Assembly (NCBI RefSeq): GCF_014170335.1
Contig: NZ_LZZS01000014.1
Coordinates: 124,001-188,000 of the forward strand
Length of the DNA stretch: 64,000 nucleotides
Reading direction: 5' to 3'
From: Achromobacter sp. UMC46
GTDB taxonomy: Bacteria; Pseudomonadota; Gammaproteobacteria; Burkholderiales; Burkholderiaceae_B
How positions within the stretch are numbered: the stretch's first letter is position 1; the number at the start of each line of letters is the position of its first letter. The translations under genes were made by a program, and so were the position numbers. Under the pieces are notes generated by a model that ran no database searches, had not been told where the DNA came from, and saw only the letters and a program-made list of their open reading frames with translations. Positions 30,388 through 40,000 of the stretch are shown here, piece by piece.

Positions 30388-33261
30388 TTGAGATATGGCA
30401 CGAATAAGTGGCTGACGGCGACGCTCGCGCTCAGTACGACTTACTGCGGCGGCGTCACGGCGGCGGACCTGACCGTTGCGCCGGGCGATACGCAGGTGTT
30501 TGACGGCTCGGCCCGTTTCCCCGGCGGGATCGATGTCAACGGCGGCACGGTGGTGATCGGCGGCAATGGCGGCGGAGCGGGCGTTGCGATCGGCGGGAAC
30601 GTCAATGCGGCATCGGGCGGCACCGTCGCGGGCTTCGGCTCGATCGGTGGCGACCTCAACGTGACGGGCAACGCGCGCGTCGCGCCGGGGTATTCCGTCG
30701 GCACGCCGACCGGGGTTTCCAACGGCAATCTCGTCGTCAACGGCAACCTGTCGATGAACAATGCCGTGTTCGCGTTCGAGACCGGCTATGCGGGGCTGCC
30801 CATTACGCAACCGGGCACCGGCGACAACATCACTGTGGGCGGCAACGTCGCGCTCAACAACACGACGCTGAACGTCTCGGTCAACACCTTGGGCACCAAC
30901 GCCGGCTACTACCGGATCCTGTCGTATGGCGGCACCTTGAGCGGCAACGGCCTGTCGTTGGGCACCGTCACCGGCGACTCCACGCCCGCAGCGACCATCC
31001 AGACGCTGACCGGCGACAAGCAGATCAACCTGATCCTGGGCCCAAGCACGACCAACCTGTGGAACGGCAACGGCGCGGCGTCCGCGACGCGTTCAGGCGG
31101 CGGCAATGGCACCTGGAGCGCCGCCAGCACGAACTGGAACAGCGCCAGCAATGCCACCGGCGCCCTGCCCGATGGCGGCTACGCCATTTTCACCGGCACG
31201 GCCGGCACCGTGAACGTGGACGGCAGCGCCGGCCCGGTGCGCGTGTCGGGCATCCAGTTCGCCACCGACCGGTATCGCCTGCAAGGCGCGCCCATCACGC
31301 TCGTCGGCAGCGGCGGCAACCCGCCGGCCATTGTCGTGGGCGACGGCACCTATGCGTCCGGCCAATTCGTCGACATCATCGACAACCCCCTGCAAGGCAC
31401 GCAAGGCTTCGTCAAGACCGGCCCCGGCTCGGTGATCCTGACCGCCGACAGCAGCGGCCTGACCGGCCCCATCCTGATCGCCGACGGCGCCCTGGAAATC
31501 GACGGCAAGTTGAATGGCCCCGTCGATATCGGCCGCGAAGTCGTGCTGGCCGGCGTCGGCCAGTTGGGCACCACCACGCTCTACCCGACCGCGGTCGTCT
31601 CGCCCGGCAATGATGGCTCGCCCATCGGCACGCTCACCATCAACGGCAACCTCACCTTCGGTGAAAACACCGTCTATCGCGTGCACGCCGATCCGGCCAG
31701 CAGCGCAAGCGACCGTATCCACGTCACGGGCGTGGCCTATCTGGATGGCACGGTCGCGCACGTGGGCCCCGACGGCAACTATGCACCGCGCACAACCTAC
31801 AACATCTTGACGGCGGACGGCGGCATTCAAGGCAGGTTCACCGGCGCATCCAGCGCGTATGCGTTCCTGACCCCGACGCTCAGCTACGACACGAAAAACG
31901 CCTTCATGACGCTGACGCGCAACGACGTGCCGATCGGCAGCATCGGCGGCACCGACAACGAAAGCAGCGTGGGCGGCGCGCTGGATCAGGAAGAGCCTCC
32001 GGCAACCGGTAACGGCTCCTCGTCGGCCGGCAACGGATCCTCGTCCACGGGCAACGGATCCTCGTCCACGGGCAACGGATCGTCCTCGACGGGCAATGGC
32101 TCAACGGCAACCGGCAACGGATCTTCGGCTGCAGGCAATGAATCGCCTGTGCTGGAAAGCGGCAGTACGGCGGCCAATAACACGGGCGCCGGCCAGGTGA
32201 CCGCGGCGGTCCTCACCATGACGCCGGGCGAAGCGCGCGCGGCATTGAAGATGCTTTCGGGCGAAGCGTACGCCAGCACCGCCAGCATCCTGCAAAGCCA
32301 GGCGGACACGGTGCGCACGCTGCCGCTAAACCATTTGCGCGGCAACCTGGACGCGCCGATGCTCGCCGGGCGGCCGACGGCCCAATTGGGCTCGCCGTCG
32401 GCTGACGCGCTGCCGCAAAACGGCGCATCGCCGGTCTGGGCGCAAGCGTTCGGCAACTGGAGCACGTTCAACGGCGACGGTAACGCGTCCAGCGTGAGCC
32501 AATCGGCCGGCGGGCTCTTCGTCGGCGGCGACGGCGCGGTGGGCAATGGCTGGCGATTGGGCGGTGCAGTCGGCTATATCGGCAGCCACAACTCGATCGC
32601 CGACGTGTCGTCGCGCACCAATGTCGACAGCTACACCGCGACGCTCTTCGGTGGTCGGAACTTCCAGGCTGGCCCGGGCAGTCTCCGCTTCATGGCCGGC
32701 ACGGCCTACACCTGGCACGACATCGAGGCGAAACGCGATGTGGCGGCCGGCAGCCTGAATCAGCGGCTTGAATCGTCCTATCACGCCTCGTCGACGCAAG
32801 TGTTCACCGAACTGGGCTACAACCTGCCGGTGGGCGATGCCTACACCATCGAACCCTATGCCGGCCTGGCCTGGAACCAGTTGCGCACGCGCGACTTCAA
32901 GGAATCGGGAGGCTCGGCCGCGCTGCACGGAACGGGAAGTTCCGACGACGTGACGACCACCACGCTGGGCCTGCGCGGCGCATGGCAATTCGGCTCCGAC
33001 CAGGCGCCGGGCCGACTGACCGCATCCCTGGGCTGGCGCCACGCGATGGGCGATGTGAAGCCCAGGCAGGAACTCGCGTTCGCCGGTGGCAGCACGTTCT
33101 CGGTGACCGGCGTGCCGATCGCGCGCAACGCCGCCGTGCTGGGCCTGGGCGCCGAAATGGCCATCACGCGCAACACGACGGCAGGCATCGCCTACGACGC
33201 GCAGTTCGGCGGCGGCAACCGCCAACAGTCGGGCCTGCTCAAGCTGGCCATGCGCTTCTAA
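30388..33261 (+). CDS. autotransporter (type Va), 957 residues
   Basis: A secreted beta-helical passenger with its own outer-membrane barrel. The signal peptide covers residues 1-26 (ending TAADL). The passenger (about 27-530) is Gly/Asn/Thr-rich with NGNL and GGNV turns, and includes one passenger-associated repeat-like stretch (GSVILTADSSGLTGPILIADGALEI). Residues 541-582 are six GNGSSST-type heptapeptides, a flexible linker encoded by 21-bp tandem repeats. The autotransporter beta-domain runs from about 680 to the C-terminal Phe (LKLAMRF). Translation seems to start at TTG 30388, with AAGGA eight bases upstream; no in-frame ATG fits the signal peptide. Likely adhesin or surface protein; no protease triad or RGD was seen. 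Confidence 0.88.
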   Translation: MRYGTNKWLTATLALSTTYCGGVTAADLTVAPGDTQVFDGSARFPGGIDVNGGTVVIGGNGGGAGVAIGGNVNAASGGTVAGFGSIGGDLNVTGNARVAPGYSVGTPTGVSNGNLVVNGNLSMNNAVFAFETGYAGLPITQPGTGDNITVGGNVALNNTTLNVSVNTLGTNAGYYRILSYGGTLSGNGLSLGTVTGDSTPAATIQTLTGDKQINLILGPSTTNLWNGNGAASATRSGGGNGTWSAASTNWNSASNATGALPDGGYAIFTGTAGTVNVDGSAGPVRVSGIQFATDRYRLQGAPITLVGSGGNPPAIVVGDGTYASGQFVDIIDNPLQGTQGFVKTGPGSVILTADSSGLTGPILIADGALEIDGKLNGPVDIGREVVLAGVGQLGTTTLYPTAVVSPGNDGSPIGTLTINGNLTFGENTVYRVHADPASSASDRIHVTGVAYLDGTVAHVGPDGNYAPRTTYNILTADGGIQGRFTGASSAYAFLTPTLSYDTKNAFMTLTRNDVPIGSIGGTDNESSVGGALDQEEPPATGNGSSSAGNGSSSTGNGSSSTGNGSSSTGNGSTATGNGSSAAGNESPVLESGSTAANNTGAGQVTAAVLTMTPGEARAALKMLSGEAYASTASILQSQADTVRTLPLNHLRGNLDAPMLAGRPTAQLGSPSADALPQNGASPVWAQAFGNWSTFNGDGNASSVSQSAGGLFVGGDGAVGNGWRLGGAVGYIGSHNSIADVSSRTNVDSYTATLFGGRNFQAGPGSLRFMAGTAYTWHDIEAKRDVAAGSLNQRLESSYHASSTQVFTELGYNLPVGDAYTIEPYAGLAWNQLRTRDFKESGGSAALHGTGSSDDVTTTTLGLRGAWQFGSDQAPGRLTASLGWRHAMGDVKPRQELAFAGGSTFSVTGVPIARNAAVLGLGAEMAITRNTTAGIAYDAQFGGGNRQQSGLLKLAMRF
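32008..32133 (+). repeat. six 21-bp tandem repeats in the autotransporter linker
   Basis: Six units based on GGCAACGGATCCTCGTCCACG, the second and third identical over most of their length, encode a Gly-Asn-Gly-Ser-Ser-Ser-Thr linker. Unit length is a multiple of three, so gain or loss changes linker length without breaking the frame. Confidence 0.85.
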
Positions 33262-33317
33262 GCAGAACGCCCTGAGGGGCGTTGTTCCGTTGTTCAGGAC
33301 CTAGGCAGGCCAAAAGA

Positions 33318-33350
33318 AAAGCCCCCAGCAGTTTGACTGCTGGGGGCTTT
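33318..33350 (+). terminator. terminator after the 957-residue autotransporter
   Basis: A 14-bp stem (AAAGCCCCCAGCAG with CTGCTGGGGGCTTT), five-base loop, followed by TCTAATTTT. It starts 57 bases after the stop codon. Confidence 0.9.
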
Positions 33351-33543
33351 CTAATTTTGGTTGGCAGCCCTCTCGTGCCCTTCGCACCGCAGATTGGCAG
33401 AGGAAATTTCTCCAAGCGGATTGAGCCATTTCATACACAGCGCAATCGCGCCCGCCGCCATCCTTTCTACGCGCGACAAGCTCGCGCCTAACCATGCGTA
33501 CTCCCATTCATCGCAAGCCCCCACTTCCCAGTGGATAATCATC

Positions 33544-33954
33544 ATGCACACTTTTCCTCGTCCTCAGCCTGCTCTACCTGCGTCAAGCTACCCGCAGGGC
33601 GCCAGTGCCGTTCCGCGTAGCCTGCCCCAACCCGCAGTGCTGACCACCCATCAATCGAGTCCCCTGTGCAGCGCGGGCGCGTCTCTGCCCGGCCCGGTGT
33701 CTACCGCGCTTGCGGAGTGTCGTTCCAGCAGTCTGCGCGCCTGGCGCAACTATTGCGGGTTGTCCATACAGACACTGCACCGCCGCACCCATATGCATAT
33801 GGTCACGCTCACAGCCTTGGACCACGGGGACGTCGCCTTGTGCGAATGGACTGTCGGCATTCTGGCCATTGCGTTGCATGTGGAACCGTGGCAACTGCTC
33901 AAGGCCCAGAACGAGGCCTTGCAGTATCAGACGCGCGCAGCAAAAGTAAGTTAG
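33544..33954 (+). CDS. small HTH-like (XRE-type) protein between the autotransporters
   Basis: A 136-residue protein. The first 65 residues are Pro/Ser-rich and look disordered. Residues about 68-130 (from LRAWRNYCGLSIQTLH to LHVEPWQLLKAQNE) match the spacing of a Cro/C1-type helix-turn-helix: a LRxWRxxxGLS first helix, a Glu/His-rich turn, and the closing VGILAIALHVEPWQLL helix. The middle helices are atypical, so the domain may be diverged. GTGGA lies eight bases before the ATG; the frame is also open further upstream. If real, it is the only regulator inside the adhesin island. Not recognised as any named protein. Confidence 0.5.
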   Translation: MHTFPRPQPALPASSYPQGASAVPRSLPQPAVLTTHQSSPLCSAGASLPGPVSTALAECRSSSLRAWRNYCGLSIQTLHRRTHMHMVTLTALDHGDVALCEWTVGILAIALHVEPWQLLKAQNEALQYQTRAAKVS

Positions 33955-33991
33955 GCATTTGGCTTTCGTCTTTCATCATCGCTGAACTGAA

Positions 33992-34025
33992 ACAGGGTCA
34001 AGACCGCAAACCGTCTTGACCCTGT
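33992..34025. terminator. bidirectional hairpin between the HTH gene and the giant autotransporter
   Basis: A perfect 13-bp stem (ACAGGGTCAAGAC with GTCTTGACCCTGT) around an eight-base loop, lying between convergent genes, 38 bases after one stop and 21 bases after the other. There is no T run, so termination strength is uncertain. Confidence 0.6.
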
Positions 34026-34045
34026 CGCCCATGACTAGCCGGCGG

Positions 34046-37000
34046 CTACCAGGAGTACTTCACGCCGATCTGGCCGCGAGCGCCCGTGTAGTTGTTGCTA
34101 CCCGCTTCCAGCCCCAGGCTGCCGTATAGGCTTACCGCCTTGGTCACGTTCCCCTGCACCCCGGCTTTGAGTTCCACCCGGTTGGCAGGCAACTGTTCGC
34201 GGACCACTTCGCCGTCGAAACTTGCCCGCTGGGAAGAAGGGCCGTTCCACCAGTTCACTTCGGCAAAAGGACGCATCTTGGACATGCCGTGATCGTCGTC
34301 GATGTTGCCTTGCAAGCGCACGCCTACGCGCGTTGTGACACTGGTTTGGGACTGCCCCGTCACCTTCGTTCCGGTATTCTCGGTGTGATCGTCGGCCCGG
34401 TAGTTCGACAGGATCGCTTGGGCTTGCGGCTGTATATACAGCTGCCGAGCCCCGTTCTCATAGATCTTGAACGAGTAGCCGGATTCGACCGAGGTTGTCG
34501 CGGCGCGGGAACGGTACTTCTCTTTTTCAAGGCCTTGACCGTTGACCGAGTTGTCATACCGGCCCAACATCGCCCAAGTGTCCACGTACGGGCCACTGAT
34601 CATGTCCTGATGGCCATACCACGTTCCGTATACGCCGACGTTATAGCCTTCCACTTTGCCGCCAGCCTCCAACCCGCTGCTGCGCGCCGTGCTGCTGCTG
34701 GTGCCATAAGACGCCATGGCACCCATACGCAGGGAGCCTTCCTTGCCCACATTGAGCCGCAGCACATCGCTGCCGCCGTGGATCAGATTGCTGTTGGAAC
34801 GATCCTTGATGGAACCCACGCCATTGCGGCTGTCTTGCCCGCCAGAGATGCGCAGCCAGCTTGACGCGTCAGGCGCGCCTTCACCGCCGATTGCATTCGG
34901 CGCCTGCCCTTGCCGATCCCGCAACGTGTGGTATTGCATCGTGGTGGCGGCCAGCTGGTTGTTCAAGTACGCGCCCACCTCCGGGCGGTAGCTTGGCGTC
35001 ACCGGCTGGACCGGAGTACCCGGATCCGGATCGGGCGCGGGGCCCGGAGGTGTCGGCGGAACGGGCGGGACCGGCGCGTCCTCGGTCTTGGAAACCAGAT
35101 ACCAGTCCTGCACGTTGCCGCCATTGCCGCCCCGCGCCAAGCGGTAGTCATAAGCGCCAGCCGCGATCGTGCCCACGCCTTGGCGATAACCGTCCGATCG
35201 CGCATCCAGACGGAATGCGTCTGCCGTGGTCCCGGCGCCATTGCGGGTCTCGACCAGGCGGATGCCTTGGACGGTCTGCGCGCCGCTGCCGCCGGCATGT
35301 TTGATTACAAGGCCGGTATCACCCGTAGCCTGGCCACCATCCACCACCAGCTTGTCTGTCGCCGAACTGTCACCGCCCATATAGGTGTTCAAGGTCAGCG
35401 TGCCGCCATTACCCGTGTAGCCACCTTTGACCGCCAGCGCATTGCCGATCGAGCCACCTGCCAGGTTCACGTTGCCATTATTGACAAGACCGTTGGCAAG
35501 CGTGAACGTGCTGGCGGGCTGCGCGGACATACCCGCCATGGCATTCAAGGCGCTGACCGTTCCGTTGTTCACGACGTTGCCGTTGACCATGCCTGCCCCG
35601 CCCAAGGTGGCACCGGCGAAGACGTTCACCGCTCCCGCGCCAGCACCGCCCAGCGTGGCGCCAAGGTTTGCCGGATCACCGACCACCAGCGTGCCTGCCT
35701 GCACGAACGTCGAGCCCGTATAGGTCAAGCCGTTGCCGGCCGTGAGCACGCCTGCGCCACGCTTGAGCACATCGCCCGTGCCAGACACCGCATTGCCCAG
35801 CGTCCAGTCGCTAGCCGTATCCACCACGAGTGCCCCGCCGTTGGCCACGGCGGCGGTCCCCAGGTTCGCTGCGCGTTCAACGGTCAGAACCGTTGCGCTA
35901 TTGGTCTTGAAAGTCCCCGAGAAGTTGGTGTTGTCGCCCGATGCCTTCACTTGCGCGGCATTGCTCAGGACAACATCACCCGCGCCGCTAATGGCGTTCA
36001 CGAGCGTGCCGGCCGCGCCCTTCAGCTCCAGTGAACCGGCTGCGGCGATCGCGCCCGAGCCCAATCCGGCCACGTGGTCCAGCACGGCCGCAGCCCCGCT
36101 AAGAATGGAGGTTGTTGTGCTTAGTCCGGCATTTCCGCCATTGACCGCCAACGTGCCGCCCGCCAGATTCAGAGAGCCGGCTCCGGTCAGCGAGCCTGCA
36201 GAGGCCCCGCCCGCGAGGATGGTCAGCGAACCGCCATGCACATCCAGCACGGAGCCCGACTGGCCATCCAGCGAACCGATAGCCTGGGTTTTGCCATTCA
36301 CATCCAGCGCCGACGCGTTCGCCAGATGAAGCACATCAGTGGCACCCATCGCGCCATTCGCATCCAGGCGCAATGTGCCTGCCACCACGCTGGTGTCGCC
36401 CGTATAGCTGTTAGTGGTATTGGACAGCGACACGATGCCGCTCCCCGCATTGATAGCCAGGTTACCCGACCCGATGATCTTGGCCGACATGTCGGCCGCG
36501 GCGCCCGTCGCCCCGGCATCTTGCGCCAACATCAAGGTCTTGCCGTTCTGCAGTGCCAGTTGCTTCAGGCCATAGTTCACGTACAAACCATCGCCCGGTG
36601 CCGTGGTCACACCGAAATCGTAGGTGCCCGTGGCGACCGTGCCGCCGCCTTGAGCAATGTCCACGCTTTTTGCCGCAGAGATAGCGTTTCCTGTCTGGTC
36701 TTGCAGCACCAGGGCACCGCCGCTGCCGACTGTGGTCGTTGCGGCAACCAGCTTCACGCCGATGTTGCCGTCGTCCTGCGTCAACAGATTCGCCGTGTTC
36801 GGCGTCCCTGGCGCGCTGGGGACATAGGGTGCAGGCACCGTGATGCGCACGTTCCCGGTTCCACTGGCATCCAGTACCGCCGTCTTTATCGTGCTTGCGG
36901 CAACCGTCGAATCCGGCAAGGAGGCGTTGAAAACCACCGTCCCTCCGCTGAATTTCAGCCCGCCGATTTGCTGTACGCCATCCGCCACGCTCGTCACGCT

Positions 37001-40000
37001 GCCAGCGCCCGCTTGAAGCGTCGCATTCTTGAGTGCGGCGGTATTGTCGCCGCCCAGCAAGAAGGTGCTGGCGCCCAGCGCCAGGGTGCCCGTGAAACTG
37101 GTGCCCGTAGCGGCGGCGTTGCCGGCTCCGAAAGCGAACGCATTGCCCGTCGTGTTGGTCGTGACGGTACCCGCGCCCTGCACGCGATTGTTCAGCATGA
37201 ACGAACCGGTTGCAGGCGCCACGGCCAGCGTGCTGCCCGCGTCCACAGCGACCGTGTTGGTGTCGGTGCCCGTGTCGGAAGCCATCAGCGCCTGCTTCAG
37301 CGTCAGGGTCGAGTTATTCGACAGTTGCACGGTTTCAAAGCGCAGGATGGCGTTCGGGTCGTTATACGTATAGTTCGCGGCGTCAAAGATCAGCTTGTCG
37401 CCGACGCCCACGCCGCCGTCCACGGACGTGAAGCCTGCGTTGTTCCGCACCGTAAACGTATCTTGCCCGGTACCGCCGGCCAGCGTGCCGTTCAATACGG
37501 ACCCGCTCTTGAGCAGCGCCGTGTTGGTGCCATTTCCCAAGGCGACCAGACCCGTGATAGCGCCGGTGCTGTCGTTGACAAAGGCGTGGCCGCTGTCATC
37601 GAGTGCCACGGCCTTGGCGTTGACGCTGGCTGCGGTCAAGGTCCCGGCATTGGTCAGCACGCGCGGATTGCCCGCCACCAGCGTAGCGTTGGCGTTACCG
37701 GTCTGAAGCACGGTTCCTGCACCAATCGTCACATTGTTGGCGCTATCGATCCGCACGCCCGTTGCCGCTTGCGAACCCGTAATCGACATCTGTGTGCCCG
37801 CCAGCGACAGATCGCCGGTGGTATTGGCGTACACCCCGCTACCGTTGCCGGACACATCGATATTCCAGCCGGCCCCCAGCGCCAGGCTGCCGTTGGACAA
37901 GCCGCCGTCCTCTCGGGACAGGGATACGCCCTTGCCGCCGACATTGCTGGAGACAATGATGTGGCCATGCGACGCGGCATCCAGGTTGCTGGTTGACAGC
38001 AGCGCGGAGCCCGAGCCTTGCATCTCCAGCGTGGCGCCGTCCACCAATGCGCTACCCGCGGCGGCGCGGTTCAACACCAGTGTGCCGTAGGAACCGCCCA
38101 AGCCGGTAATGTGCGTGGCCGGACCCACTGTGATTTTTCCAGCGTCCGCGCCAATCAGCACACCCGCTGCGCCGTTATTGACCGTGATGGTGTCGTTGAT
38201 CGTCAATTGGGCGCCAGCGTGGGTGTAAATGCCGGCCACGCCATCGTCGACCGTGATGGTTCCGCGTACGCCGCTGCCATTGGCCTCGATCGACGAACCC
38301 GCGCCCTGTACTTCAATACCCGTCCCGTCGGACAGGTGAATATTGCCGGCGTTGATCAGCTTGGCGCCGTTCTTTACGACGAATGCAGTGACGTTTTGCG
38401 CCGTCAGCACATTGATTGGCGCGCTATTGGTGAAGGTCGACAAGGCAGTCGCGATCGCGTTGCCCGATAAGTCGTACTTGGTGTTGTCCACCACCGCGAT
38501 GGTGGCGCCGTCGCTCAACGTCAGTGCCGCAGCGCCGCTCATCTGACCTGTTGCGCCCCCCTCGACCTTGATCGCCGTCGCCCCTTGGCCAGAAAGAAGA
38601 ATGTTCAGCGAATCCAGGTTCGCCGACGACCCGACACCCGTCACCTGAAGAACCGTCGAGTCCTTGCCCGACGCAATCAGCGGAGCGCCGGCATTGTTGT
38701 TGATCTTGGCGCCGTCTTCGATGCGGAACAGCGTCGAGCCTTGCGTCGAAACGTTCAGCCCGGTGACGGGCGCACTGTTGATATTCACCATCGCGCCGCT
38801 GCCATACGCGAAAAAACCGATTTGCTTCTTTCCGGACACGAAATTGACACTGCCGCCGGTCACATTGATCTTTCCTGAATTGCGGGCATGCACACCAATT
38901 GCGCCATCGCCCGCCAAATTCACCTCGCCGTTAGAGAGCGCGGCCGTGGCGCCTACCCCCTCCGACCAAATGCCGTAGTTGCGCGTTCCCGACGCGGGGT
39001 CGGCGCCGCCAGCCACATTGATGATGCCGCTGTTCGTACCCTGCGAGGTCCGAGTCGGAACGCTGGTATTGACCTTCAGGCCGACGCTGTTGACACCGTT
39101 CAAATTGATCACGCCCGCGTTGGAGACGTTCGCGGCGTCGGTTGCCAGGATGGCGTCGTTCTCAAGCGGGATCGCCGAGGCGCGGCCGTTGACGTTGATG
39201 ATGCCTGTTGCGGCGTTCGTCACCGAACCCGTGCCGAGGTTTACAAAAATGCCTTTGCTGCCCTGTGTCAGCGAGCCGATGGTAATGGTGCCTGCGTTGT
39301 TCAGCGTGCCCGTGCCCGTGACATTGACCCCCACCAGGGACGTGCCATTGCTGCGCACGTCGGAAGCCGCCTCCGGAGCGCTCTGGTTGTACTGCGGGCC
39401 GCGGCCAAGATAGATCGTGCTTCCGACGGCATTGGTAAACGTGCCGGCGGTCTTGACACCCGTCGTGGCGGTACCGGCCGAAGAGGTCGAGTCCGATATT
39501 TCTCCTACGCCCACATTCAGAATGCCGGCGTTCGTTCCGGCATTACCGCTATCGACAATCATGCCGACGGCGCCAGGCCCACCGATATTGATGATGCCAT
39601 TAGCCGCGTTGCTGATTGCCGATGCGCTCCCCGCCGCCCGCATGCCATAGTCCAACGAACTGTTCACCACAGGAGTCCGGGGATTGACGTTACCCGTCGA
39701 TCCGGCCAAGTACCCCAGGTTGACCACGCCTTGATTGGAAGCCGTTGAATTGCTTGCCGCGTACATTGCATACGAGACGCCCTGGCCCCGCATCGTCGAC
39801 AACGCGCCTTGGTTGACGACCGCGCCCCCATTGTTGGCCAACATCACTGCGCCGACATACGAGCCGGTTGCGTTGACGCCGACAGCGTCAATCCTTGCGC
39901 CCGCGTCGATTCGCCCCAGCGCCTTCGCGCCCGACGCCTCGATCACTGCCCGATTGCCGATCGGTGCATAGACTTCATCGGTCAAGTCCGATGGGCCATT

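Noticed and set aside
32008-32133. Regular repeats considered as a CRISPR array
   Set aside because: Units are contiguous 21-bp codon repeats without unique spacers and lie in frame inside a gene.
36236-37996. Long plus-strand frames inside the giant autotransporter
   Set aside because: The repetitive passenger keeps antisense frames open; they lack a plausible start, signal or domain.
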